Below, one piece after another: positions 9,370 to 18,366 of a DNA stretch of 64,000 bases. Under the pieces are notes generated by a model. The model saw only the letters and a list, made by a program, of their open reading frames with translations, ran no database searches and was not told the DNA's origin. The position numbers were made by a program, and so were the translations under genes. Position 1 is the first letter of the stretch. Each line of letters opens with the position of its first letter. The DNA is from Anaerolineae bacterium (GTDB lineage Bacteria > Chloroflexota > Anaerolineae > Aggregatilineales > JAFGMM01), in NCBI GenBank assembly GCA_027494055.1, contig JAOSJO010000024.1, positions 360,073 through 424,072 of the forward strand. The letters are read 5' to 3'.

Positions 9370-9375
9370 TATAAT
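9370..9375 (+). promoter_or_regulatory. -10 box upstream of parA 2
   Basis: Perfect TATAAT 38 bases before the parA 2 start. No convincing -35 hexamer lies at the right distance. Confidence 0.4.
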
Positions 9376-9413
9376 GCCTGGGGACCTGCATTAGCACGAC
9401 TTCAGGGGGCGTG

Positions 9414-10202
9414 ATGACCAGGGTCATCGTCACGGCGAACCAGAAGGGCGGCGTGGGCAAGACGACCACGGTCGCGAACCTCGGCGCGGCGCTCGCCGAA
9501 CGTGGCGCGCGCGTCCTGCTCATCGATATCGACCCGCAGGGCGGGCTGACGGCGTCGTTCGGCCTCGACCCTTACGAGGTCGTGCGCAGCAGCTACGCAC
9601 TGCTGATGTACGACCGCTTCTCGCTGCCCCGCGCGCTGGTGACGCTGGACGACAACCTGGCGCTCATCCCCGCAAGTGTCGATCTGGCCGCGGGCGAGAT
9701 CGAGCTTGGCGGCTGGGTGGACCGCGCGTACCGGCTGCGTGGCGCGTTGCAGCGGAGCCGCATCCCCTTCGATTTCATGTTGATTGACACCCCGCCGAGC
9801 ATCGGCGTCCTCACCGCCAATGGGCTGTGCGCCGCGCAGGAGGTGTTGATCCCGGTGCAGTGCAACTACCTGGCGATGCGCGGCGTGCGCGCCGTGCTCG
9901 ATTCCGTCGAGCGCGTGCGCCAGACGCTCAACCCGGACCTGACGCTGCTCGGCATAATCGCGACCATGTACCGCGCCGAATCGGCCCACGCGCAGGAGGT
10001 GGTGCAGGAGCTTCGGGCCGTGTTCGGCGACAGGGTTTTCCACACGTTGATCGGCGACAGCGAAGTCTACGCCGAAGCGCCGATTGCCAACCAGACGGTG
10101 CTCAGCTATTACCCCAACCATCCGGCTGCGGACGCCTACCGCGCCCTGGCAGAGGAGATCGTCAATGGACGAGCGCGAACCGCCGCAGGCGTCGGAGGCT
10201 GA
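9414..10202 (+). CDS. ParA/MinD-like ATPase 2
   Basis: 262 residues. The Walker A box is at the extreme N-terminus (MTRVIVTANQKGGVGKTTTV), then LLIDIDPQGGLTASFG and DFMLIDTPPSIGVLTANGL. The end is slightly diverged from parA 1 (VYAEAPIANQTVLSYYPNHPAA in place of the RLSEAPSHG motif). GTG at 9411 directly precedes the ATG. Its last 38 bases overlap the start of a long repeat-rich membrane protein at 10165, so the two are translationally coupled. No ParB-like gene is near, so its partner is probably that membrane protein (inference). Confidence 0.9.
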   Translation: MTRVIVTANQKGGVGKTTTVANLGAALAERGARVLLIDIDPQGGLTASFGLDPYEVVRSSYALLMYDRFSLPRALVTLDDNLALIPASVDLAAGEIELGGWVDRAYRLRGALQRSRIPFDFMLIDTPPSIGVLTANGLCAAQEVLIPVQCNYLAMRGVRAVLDSVERVRQTLNPDLTLLGIIATMYRAESAHAQEVVQELRAVFGDRVFHTLIGDSEVYAEAPIANQTVLSYYPNHPAADAYRALAEEIVNGRARTAAGVGG

Positions 10203-12740
10203 AGACCCGAACGCGGGCAGCGCGGAGCCTTCTCGCGAGGCTGCCACGCCGGGCGCTGAGGCGCGCCCTCGTCCCTCGATTCGCGGGCGCGGGCGCGAAA
10301 TCCTGACCGGCGCGCGCCTGAGCGCGGACGAGATCGCCCAGGAGGCGGAGTCGCGCCCGCCGGTTGGCGCGCCGCCGCCCACCCGCGCCGCCGCACCCCG
10401 GCGCGCGCGCCCTTCGCTACAAGGCACGGGGCCGCGGTTGATGGTCCCCGAAGACCTGGTTGGGGCGCTCCCGCTTGTGGAGGAGCCTGTGCCGCGCGTC
10501 ACCGAGGCGGAGGCCGAAGCGACGCCGTTCGCCGAAGCCGGCGCGCCCGCGCCTGGCCCGGAGCCGGTACCGCCGATGCAGGCTCCGGCGACGATCCTGC
10601 CGCCGGCCGCGCCCGCTGCGGACGATGCGTACACGCCCGCGGCGGCGGTCCGCGCGCTGGAACCGGCGCACCCTGAAGTTGCGGAAGGCGCTATCCCCGC
10701 TGGCGAGGCCGGCGCGGTCGATTTGGACGAGGCAGTTCCCCTGACAGAGGCGGACGTGGTCGCGCCGTCGCCGGCGGTTGGGTTCGCCGAACCCGCGCCG
10801 CCGCGCGCCTATCCGGTCGTCACGGACGCCGAATACAGCCCGCCGCCAGCAGTGGCGGCGCTCGCGCCCGAGCAGCCGGAGTTGGTCGAGGTTGACGCCG
10901 TACCGCTGGGCGAAGCGGGCGCGCTGGCGGCGGAGGTTGCCGAGCCGGTGCCGGCAGTCGCGGCGGGTGCCGGCGCGCCGGTGGCGGCCCCTGTGACAGC
11001 GGCGGACTACGCGCCGCCGGAGGCGGTCGCCGCGTTGACGCCCGCGTCGCCTGAATCGTTTGGGGGGCGGCACGAGGTCGAGGCCTGGCCGGTGGTGGAG
11101 GCTTCATCGGCGGACCTGGACGCTGAACCTGTGCCGCCTGTGGTCGAAACGGCAGCCAAGCCGGCCCCGGCGCGCGCGGCCATGCCGGAGGCCTACACGC
11201 TGCCGGAGGCGGTCGCTATGCTGACGCCAGAGGCCCCGGAGGTCGCCGAGCAGGAAGCGCCGCCGCCTGCGGAAGAGGGCGCGCCCCCGGTGGTCGCCCC
11301 CGGTCCCGCGCCGGTCGCGCTGCCGCGGACGCTGGAGCCGCCGTCGGCGGAGGCCTACACGCCGGCGGCGGAGGTCGCGGCGCTGATGCCGGCCGGGCCG
11401 GAGTCGCTTGAGCGTGAGGCGGTCCCGCTGGCAGAGGCGGAGGCCGCGCCCCAGGCCGAACCATTGCCGGCCTGGGAGGCCTTTGCGCCGACCCTGGAGC
11501 CACCGCCCGCGCTGGATATGGCGTACATGCCGCACGCCGCCGTCGAGGTGCTCGCGCCCGCGCAGCCCGAGTCGCTCGCAGTGGCAGCAGCCGATGAAGA
11601 GGCGGAGGCCATCCCTCCCGGAGCGGCGGCAGGGGCCGGCCACGCCGGTGCAGCCGGCCGAGGTGTGGGAGGCGGCGCGCGCGCCGGTCGCGTCGCCGGC
11701 CTTCATGGCGCGTGATGCAGCCTACGCCGTGCCGCCGTCGGTGGCGGCGCTCACGCCGGCCCAGCCGGAGGCGTTCGCGCGTCCGCCCGCCCTGGAGGAC
11801 GCCGCAGAAGGGCCGCCGCTGCTGGAGCCAGACCTCGATATGCTTCTCGAAGCGGCATTCGAAGGTGAGACGGACCTGGATGCGACACCGGTGCCGCCGC
11901 GCCCAACCGCGCGCCCGATGGCGGATGTGCCGCTGCCGGCAGCCCCCGCCGCCGAGGTGCGCCCGGAGCCGGCGCGGTCAGCGCGCCTGATGCATGGCGC
12001 GCCGCCGCCGGCGCAGCCGGACGAGTCCGTGACGCTGACCGACATCCGGCAGCTCATGGTGCAGATCAGCGAACTCCAGGAAGAAATCATCGCGGACGTG
12101 CGCGGCGAGCGCGGGAACAGCGACGTGTACCAGCAAGAGTTGCTCTACGCCGACTACTGGCTGCGCCAAAGCCCGGACTATTACCACAGCGCGCGCGCCG
12201 TGGTCTACCGGGTGCGCGCCGAGATCGCGCGCGAGCGCAAGGTGCAGGCGTGGGTGCGCCGCTACAGCCGCCGCCTGTTCGTCTACCTGGCCCTCGTGGC
12301 CGCCGCGCTCGTCATTCTGGGGCTGTTGCAGGGCCAGGCCCATGAGGTCGGCTTGCAGATCGGGATGAGCGAGGCCGTGGTCGGCGCATACATGCCCATG
12401 CTGTTCCGGCGCGCTGGGCGCGGTGTTCGGCGCGCTCTGGGTCCTCATCGAGCAGTTGTTCATCAAGCACGACTTCGACCCCGCCTACATCGCGTGGTAC
12501 TTTCTCACGCCTCTGATCGGGCTGCTGACGGGCGTGGTGACCTATGTCACCCTGTACGCGCTCGTTCTCGCGCCGGCAGGGGCCGGCGGCGACGCCGGGT
12601 CGGCAGCGCCTTACCTCGTCTGGGCGTTGAGCTTCGTTGCCGGCATGGGCGCGCTCCTGATCTGGGGCCGGCCGCGCCGCGCCGACGACCGCGACCGCCC
12701 GCCGCTCGATCTGCCCGAAACGGGAGGCAGGGGGGCGTAG
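10165..12740 (+). CDS. Pro/Ala/Glu-rich repeat protein with C-terminal membrane domain (frameshifted)
   Basis: I do not recognise a family. About 858 residues after joining three frames (changes near 11615 and 12413). Residues 1-60 are charged. From about residue 150 to 535 there are seven copies of an 18-residue motif with consensus xAYxPxxAVAALxPAxPE, spaced 54-68 residues apart and separated by acidic, Pro/Ala-rich linkers. Then come a helical, probably coiled-coil segment (LTDIRQLMVQISELQEEIIADV) and four likely membrane helices (starting RRLFVYLALVAAAL, ending SFVAGMGALLIWG). ATG 10165 lies inside the end of parA 2. It looks like a membrane-anchored, low-complexity partner of the ATPase. 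Confidence 0.7.
10624..11770 (+). repeat. Seven copies of an 18-residue coding repeat
   Basis: Copies start at 10624, 10828, 11002, 11188, 11350, 11518 and 11717; each is 54 bases. Examples: DAYTPAAAVRALEPAHPE, ADYAPPEAVAALTPASPE, AAYAVPPSVAALTPAQPE. Tyr-3, Val-9, Leu-12, Pro-14 and the final Pro-Glu are invariant; position 5 is usually Pro. The period is irregular (54-68 residues), so this is a set of short linear motifs in a disordered region, not a folded solenoid. Copy 7 is in another reading frame because of an intervening indel, yet keeps the motif. Confidence 0.85.
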
Positions 12741-12855
12741 CCCGCCTGCCGCTTGCGTTCGCGCTCAGCAGGGCGGCAAGGCGTGCCGCCGGTTCGCCCT
12801 GCCCACCCCGCCAGACCTCCACGAGTCGAAAGTCGCCAGATTTGGGACGCAATTG

Positions 12856-12863
12856 GGCTAATT
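12856..12863. repeat. Target site duplication, left copy
   Basis: GGCTAATT immediately outside the left inverted repeat of the insertion sequence; identical to 14277-14284. Confidence 0.8.
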
Positions 12864-14276
12864 GGGTGCGAGCAAAAGTTGACAGGGAAAAGGTAGACAA
12901 AAAAGCCTCAAGCGTGGTAGGGAAGAAGCTGACCAGCAAATTCCACACCACGCGAGAGGTAGACATGGATTTTATCACATACCTGCAAGAGCGCCTGCTG
13001 CGCGAGCTGCCCGAGGTCGTCAAGGCGTATCCAGGCGACCTGGATGCCGAGGACTTGTCCGGGATGGAAACCGCCGTGCGACAGATGGTCCATGAGTTGG
13101 GCAACGCGGTGCTACAGGCGTGGCTGGAAGCGCAGGATGAGCCGTACCCGGCGGACACGCAGCCATGCGCCTGCGGAGAGGTCGCCAACTACGTGCGCAA
13201 GCGGCGCGGATGACGCTCACCCTGCACGGGCGGGTGTACTACCGGCGGGCGTATTACGTGTGCCCGCACTGCGGCGGCGGGCACTACCCGCTGGACGCGC
13301 GCTTAGGATCACGCCAGGACAGATGAGCGCGGCAGTGGTCAAGCTGGCGGCGCTGGTGGGGGTGCAGGACGCCTTCGGGACCAGCAGCGATTTGCTGGCG
13401 CAAACGACCTTGCTGGACCTGAGTCCGAACAGCATCCGCAAGGCATGTCAGCAGGTGGGGAAGCGGTGATGGCGACCGAAGCCGCGCAGCTTGCGCACAG
13501 TCAGGACCTGGAGGCGCAGCAGGCGCACAAGCGCGCCACCGACAAGCCGAAACGCCTGTACGGTTCGGTCGATGGCTTTCTCGCCCCCTTCGCCGATGGC
13601 TGGCACGAGATGAAAGCGGGCGTGTGGTGGACGCTGGATGCGCACGCGCGGGTGCGCTTGCGCCGGTATTACGTGGACACCGCCCATGCGGAAGCCTTCG
13701 CGGACCTGGTGTGGGCGACCGGGTTTGCGCTGCACGCCGACCAGGCGGAAGAACTGATCTTCATTGCCGATGGCGCGGCGTGGATCTGGCGCATCGTGCA
13801 GCAGCACTTCCCCCGCGCGGTCCAGATCGTGGATTGGTATCATGCCTGCACTTACCTGACGGCGGTCGCCCACGCCGCCTTTGGTGAAGAGACGCCCGCA
13901 GCCCTTGCCTGGCGGGAGCAGCAGCAAGCCCACCTGTGGGCGGGACGCTTAGGCGCTGTCGCGCGCGCGTGCCGCGCCCTTGCCGACCGCGCCCCCTGAA
14001 GCCGTCCACAGGCGCGCGTCTACTTCGCCCACAATCGCATCCGCATGCGCTACGCCAGGTTCCGCGCCAGGAGGTTGAAGATTGGCTCTGGCACGATGGA
14101 GAGTGGCTGCAAACAGATCGGCCTGCAACGCCTCAAAATCGCGGGCGCCCGTTGGAGCGAGGCGGGCGCGTGCAAGGTGGCAAAGGCGCGCGCCGCGTTT
14201 CTCAGTGGCGACTGGCCTCAGCTTGGCGCCCTCCTTCCCTTTGCCCCAAGCTGCCTGACAACTTTTGCCTGCACCC
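12864..14276 (+). mobile_element. ISKra4-type insertion sequence, 1413 bp
   Basis: The ends are imperfect 23-bp inverted repeats (12864-12886 and 14254-14276) that match at 20 of 23 positions; both begin GGGTGC going inward and share CAAAAGTTG. An 8-bp direct repeat, GGCTAATT, flanks the element. A single degenerate transposase gene fills it. GGG-starting ends and an 8-9 bp duplication agree with the ISKra4 family. It inserted about 120 bases after the stop of the parA-linked membrane protein, so that operon was not interrupted. Confidence 0.85.
12965..14276 (+). CDS. ISKra4-family transposase (several frameshifts)
   Basis: About 435 residues across at least four frame changes (about 13205, 13305, 13465, 13997-14030). 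Pieces in order: MDFITYLQERLLRELPEVV; a zinc-ribbon-like stretch CACGEVANYVRKR...YYVCPHCGGGHYPLD; YGSVDGFLAPFADGWHEMK (first catalytic Asp); LIFIADGAAWIWRIVQQHFP (second Asp) with QIVDWYHACTYL; and KIGSGTMESGCKQIGLQRLK (Glu). The frame I see runs past the right inverted repeat to 14299, so the true stop is also disturbed. Whether it is a dead copy or suffers from the same indel errors as its neighbours cannot be told from this sequence. Confidence 0.8.
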
Positions 14277-14284
14277 GGCTAATT
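14277..14284. repeat. Target site duplication, right copy
   Basis: GGCTAATT directly outside the right inverted repeat, matching 12856-12863. Confidence 0.8.
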
Positions 14285-14353
14285 GCAAAAATAGGATAAG
14301 TTGCACATTTATATTATAATTGGGCTAGCGCTTGACTAGGTGGAGGAACTGAA

Positions 14354-14614
14354 ATGGACCTCACCAATCTGATTGTGTGGATCATCGTTGGCGGGATCGC
14401 TGGCTGGCTGGCCAGCATCGTCATGAAGACAAACCGCCAGCAGGGCCTGCTGATCGATATCATTGTCGGTATCATCGGCGGCTTCATCGGTGGCCTGGTC
14501 TTGCAACTGCTGGGCGTTGGTGGGGAGGTGACCGGCCTCAACCTTCCCAGCATCCTCACCGCATTCATCGGCGCGGTGATCTTGCTGGCGGTGTTGCGGC
14601 TTCTGCGCCGCTAA
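14354..14614 (+). CDS. GlsB/YeaQ/YmgE family membrane protein
   Basis: 86 residues, almost entirely membrane helices rich in Gly: NLIVWIIVGGIAGWLASIVM, IDIIVGIIGGFIGGLVLQLL, LPSILTAFIGAVILLAVLRL. This is the transglycosylase-associated / YeaQ stress-protein family, of unknown molecular function. GGTGGAGG lies before the ATG. A TATAAT at 14315-14320 is upstream, just outside the insertion sequence, so the IS end may have changed the upstream promoter region. A strong hairpin follows. Confidence 0.9.
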   Translation: MDLTNLIVWIIVGGIAGWLASIVMKTNRQQGLLIDIIVGIIGGFIGGLVLQLLGVGGEVTGLNLPSILTAFIGAVILLAVLRLLRR

Positions 14615-14642
14615 GCCTAGGCGCTGCGCAGACAATCTGACC

Positions 14643-14672
14643 GGGGCGGGCTGTGCTCCAACAGCCCGCCCC
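14643..14672. terminator. Hairpin between convergent genes
   Basis: GGGGCGGGCTGT, loop GCTCCA, ACAGCCCGCCCC: a perfect 12-bp stem between yeaQ-like (+) and the M20 peptidase (-). T-poor tail; probably serves both directions. Confidence 0.7.
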
Positions 14673-14734
14673 GCGTGCTTCTCTATGCAACCCGGCCAGG
14701 GGCCTGACCCCCTGGTGACGAAAGCCCCTGCGCT

Positions 14735-16079
14735 CTAGGCTGACGTGACGAAGGCCTCAACCGTCTCGTAGAACGTGCGCAGCCCGGCTGCAAACCCCTG
14801 GATCGGGATGCGTTCGTTGTGCCCGTGCACCAATCCCTCGCGCGGGTCGTTCTTCTCGTAACGGAGCGGCGCAAACCCATAGACCTGGACGCCGAGCGGC
14901 TTCAGGTATTTGGCGTCGGTGGCCCCGGCGGCGATGAAGGGCACGGCGACCGCGCCTGGGTGCATCGCCTCGATCCTGGCTTTCGCCAGGCGGTAGAGCG
15001 GCGAGTCGAACGCCGGCTCCAGCGCGGGCGAGTACTCGGTGACTTCCAGTTCGATGTCGTCCGCCAGTTCGGCGGGGAAGGCGGCGCGCAGCTCCGCGAG
15101 GAAGCTCTCTTTGTCGAAGCCGGGCAGGAAACGCCCGTCGAGCGTCGCCTCCGCGGTCGAGGGGATGACGTTGGTCTTGTAGCCGGCGCGCAGGCCAGTC
15201 GGCACCGCCGTGTTGTGCGTGAGCGCGTGGAGCAGGTTGACGGTGCTCGGCTCGAAGTGGCGGCGGGCAAGCTCCGGGCCGCGCTGCGCGTCGAGCAGCA
15301 GTTCCGGCTGGCCGGCCAGCGCGCCGTCCACCGTCTGGGCGATTCCTTCCACGTAGGCGCGCACGGTCGGCGTGACGTGCTGCGGCATGGGGGCGCATCT
15401 CGGCGAGGGCGCGCGCCAGCTTGACCACCGCGTTGTTCTGCGACGGCACCGAGGCATGGCTGGGGGTTCCGCCAATGCGCGCCCGCGTCCAGCACACGCC
15501 CTTCTCGCCGACCTGGACGGGGTAAACCGGCTTCCCGGCGATCCACTGGGTGTAGCCGCCGCCCTCGTTGAGCGCGTACGCCGCCCGGATGAGGTCGGGG
15601 TGCTCCCGGACCAGGAACCGGATCCCCTGCCCGGTGACCTCCTCGTCGGCGGTGGCGGCAAAGATCACATCGCGCGCCAGGTTCGCGCCCTGGCGCTTGA
15701 GGAGGAGCAGCGTCATCAGTTCCATGACGACGACGTACTTCATGTCGAGCGCGCCCCGCCCCCAGAGAAAGCCGTCGGCGATTTCGCCGCTGAACGGCGG
15801 GTGGGTCCAGTGCTCTGGCTCGGCGGGGACGACGTCGGTGTGGCCCATGAGCAGGAGCGGCGGGGCCTCGCCGCGCCCCTTGAGCCGCGCCACCAGGTTG
15901 CCACGGCCAGGGGCGTACTCCAAAATGACGCTGTCGATGCCCGCCTCGCGCAGCGCCTCGGCCAGGTATTGGGCCGCGCGCGTCTCATTGCCGGGCGGGT
16001 TCGTCGTGTCGATGCGGACGAGCGCGCGCAGGTGTTGGACGGCCTCTTCGCGCAGCGCGTCCCAGTTGAGCGGTTCCAT
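14735..16079 (-). CDS. M20-family metallopeptidase (frameshifted)
   Basis: About 448 residues, cytoplasmic zinc aminoacyl- or dipeptidase of the ArgE/DapE/CPG2 fold. Visible metal and catalytic motifs: LLLMGHTDVVPAE, GRGALDMKYVVVM (bridging Asp), AATADEEVTGQG (catalytic and ligand Glu), and late AAGATDAKYLKPLG and HGHNERIP. The start ATG at 16079 has AAGGAG 8 bases upstream. Frame changes at the G run 15389-15393 (one extra base); the two halves join as AEMRP-MPQHVTPTV. Substrate is not determined. It is followed by nothing in the same direction; the peptidase-like gene upstream is in the same orientation. Confidence 0.87.
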
Positions 16080-16127
16080 GAGTGTGGCTCCTTCGTTGGT
16101 TGTGGCGTCCCACACGTCAACGCCGGT

Positions 16128-18326
16128 TCAATCGGCTGGCGTGAGACTGTAGGTGTAGCTCTCTGCGACGGCGGTGAACGGCGTCGCCCCGGAGATCGCC
16201 AGCAGGGCGGCCTCGCCGCTGCCGAGCGTGAGCGTCCACGCGCCGCTGGACGCGCCCATAGCGGCGTTGGGGTCGAGCAGCCGCGTGACCGCGTTGCCCT
16301 GGACCAACTGGACCAGGAAGCGGCCCGGCAGTGTGTTGTCTATGCGGACCCAGCCGGCCGCCTCCCAGCCGCCGGCCCCGTCCTCCGCGTCGTCGGCAAA
16401 GCCAATCGCCTCGATACGGATGTCGTCGATGGCGATGCCGGGGAAGTCCGGCCCGTGCGTCGTGACGTACTCGAACCGCACCAGGATTTCGCTCCCCGCA
16501 TATGCCGAGAGGTCCACGGTCTGCTCGACCCACTGCGGCGGGGCCGGCCGGAAGCGCGTCGGGTTCTCACCCAGCGTGACATCCACGTCAAGCGGCGCGC
16601 CGTCGCGCGTCACCGATACCGTAACGACATCGCCCACCGCGCGCGCATCGATCAGGGCAGTCACCGCCTGCGTGTCGTCCACGCGCAGCCCATCGATTGC
16701 GGTGATCATATCGCCGGGGCGCAGGCCGGCCTCGGCGGCGGGGCTGCCGGGCGGGGCCTCGACCAGTGTCAGGCCATCGCCGAATCGGACGCCGAGATAC
16801 GGATAATACACGACCGCGTCGCCGCCGCTCCCGCCGGTGAAGCCCGGCCCGACGGCGAGACGGTTGGGATTCATGGTTGTGGTCGTCGTGGCGCTGAGCG
16901 CCTTCCAGGTCGCGCCGCCGTCGTCGGAGGCCGCGACGTAGGCGTAGGCGCGGTAGGGGTCGATGTCGTGCCAGGCCCAGAAGCTCAGGGTCGCGCTGTC
17001 CACGTCGCTGAGGTCGAACGCGCGCGTGAGCGTGGCGTCCAGGGCGTTGCCCCGGTTGGACCAATACACGTAGCGCCCGCTGTGCGGCTCCAGCGGGAGC
17101 ACCGGCACGACCGGCGCGCCCTCGAATGCGAGGTCCAGCGTGACCCCGTCACTGCCCGGCGGCGCGGCGACCACAATGTACTGCGTCCCGAACGGGCTGA
17201 CCGCCGCGTTGCGCACCGACACCGGGAAGGCGTCGAAGATGGCATCGACCTGGGCGCGGCCCGGCGCGAACGGCAGACCCTCATAGGCGAAGCGCCCATC
17301 CGCAAAGGCAGGATCGTTGACGGCGTTGGTCACGGCCCAGTCGGCGAACAGGTCGAGCGCGCTGGCCGCCTCCCCACGCGCGCGGAACGTGGCGTCCAGC
17401 GACGCCATGCCGTTACCCGGCTCCGCCGCCCAATCGCGGACGAAGTCTGCGCCGAGACGCCCGGCGACGTAAGTCACGAAGAGGAAAGCGGCGTCGGTGT
17501 GGGCGTTGGCGACAATCGCCTGCCAGCTCGTGAGCTGCGCGCCGGGGGCGCTCCAGAACGCGCCCGCCGTCATGGGGTCAGGATAGCCGGCGCGCACCGC
17601 GCCCCATGACGCGAAGCCCTCATCGAGCCAGGTTTCTTCGTCGGGGTCGAGGTTGAAGTGGACCATGCGCGTGAACGCGCGCGCCAGCACCGCGTAATAC
17701 ACGCTCTCGTTCAGGCTCGCGACATCGGCGGGGGTGTCCGGGTTGGGGTCCAGGATGTTGAGCGCGAGATCGGCATTGACCACGATCATCTCGCGCGCGT
17801 TGGAGCGGTCGTACACTTCGGCCGCCAGCGTGTCCAGGCCGCTGAAGTACCCCAATTCCTGGCCCAACCCGAAGGCGTGCAGCACGTGCACGTGTGCGTC
17901 GCCGTCGATGCCGGGGCGCGCTTCGTCGCCGATGGCGGCGCGCACCGCCGGGAAGGTTTCCTCGTCCAGCGTGCGCGCGATCTCGGCGGCCTCCGCTTCG
18001 TTGACGCCGACGCCCTCCTGCACCCACAGGTACACGCCAGGCGTCGCGGCGGCCAACTGTGCGCTGACGCGGCTGTACGAGTCGGCGGCAAAGTCGATGA
18101 CCCAGAACGACTCCCGCGTCGCCAAGGCTGTACGCGGCAGCCTGGGCGGGCGGGGCGGGGCGGTAACGCCCTGGTAACGTGCGGCGAGGTCCGCCGCGTC
18201 GAGGGTGGGGAGCGTCGTTTCCGAAAGCAGGGCGAGCGTGCTGGCGCCCTCCTGCCCAACCGCCAGATGAGGCGCAAGCAGCGCCGCACACAGCGCAAAG
18301 GTCACAAGCCAGCGTCGTAACATCAT
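16128..18326 (-). CDS. Secreted peptidase-like protein, zinc motif lost, PDZ inserted
   Basis: 732 residues with an N-terminal signal peptide (MMLRRWLVTFALCAALLAPHLAVG). The N-terminal half follows M30/M6-like metallopeptidases: the EETWLDEGFASWGA segment (230-243) is intact. The expected HExxH helix just before it reads LARAFTRMVH (214-223), so the first His, the Glu and a further His are gone. The C-terminal half resembles the immune-inhibitor-A beta domain (SFWAWHDIDPYRAYAYV, WVEQTVDLSAYAGSE, IAIDDIRIE). A PDZ domain (about residues 508-585, PGSPAAEAGLRPGDMITAIDG) is inserted in it. I infer a secreted binding protein, not a protease. Confidence 0.75.
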   Translation of the reverse strand: MMLRRWLVTFALCAALLAPHLAVGQEGASTLALLSETTLPTLDAADLAARYQGVTAPPRPPRLPRTALATRESFWVIDFAADSYSRVSAQLAAATPGVYLWVQEGVGVNEAEAAEIARTLDEETFPAVRAAIGDEARPGIDGDAHVHVLHAFGLGQELGYFSGLDTLAAEVYDRSNAREMIVVNADLALNILDPNPDTPADVASLNESVYYAVLARAFTRMVHFNLDPDEETWLDEGFASWGAVRAGYPDPMTAGAFWSAPGAQLTSWQAIVANAHTDAAFLFVTYVAGRLGADFVRDWAAEPGNGMASLDATFRARGEAASALDLFADWAVTNAVNDPAFADGRFAYEGLPFAPGRAQVDAIFDAFPVSVRNAAVSPFGTQYIVVAAPPGSDGVTLDLAFEGAPVVPVLPLEPHSGRYVYWSNRGNALDATLTRAFDLSDVDSATLSFWAWHDIDPYRAYAYVAASDDGGATWKALSATTTTTMNPNRLAVGPGFTGGSGGDAVVYYPYLGVRFGDGLTLVEAPPGSPAAEAGLRPGDMITAIDGLRVDDTQAVTALIDARAVGDVVTVSVTRDGAPLDVDVTLGENPTRFRPAPPQWVEQTVDLSAYAGSEILVRFEYVTTHGPDFPGIAIDDIRIEAIGFADDAEDGAGGWEAAGWVRIDNTLPGRFLVQLVQGNAVTRLLDPNAAMGASSGAWTLTLGSGEAALLAISGATPFTAVAESYTYSLTPAD

Positions 18327-18366
18327 CCGGTTTTGACTGTCCTTTCTCGAAACTGCCGGCGTGCGC

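Noticed and set aside
10417..11706. Long Arg-rich minus-strand frames opposite the repeat protein
   Set aside because: GC-rich repeats opposite a real coding strand create open frames; the motif conservation is only in the plus-strand reading.
14301..14320. Promoter TTGCAC...TATAAT for the YeaQ-like gene
   Set aside because: The spacer is only 8 bases; the -10 may be real but this -35 cannot pair with it.
15372..17609. 745-codon plus-strand frame over the peptidase-like genes
   Set aside because: Both genes underneath have clear motifs on the minus strand; the plus frame crosses their boundary and has none.
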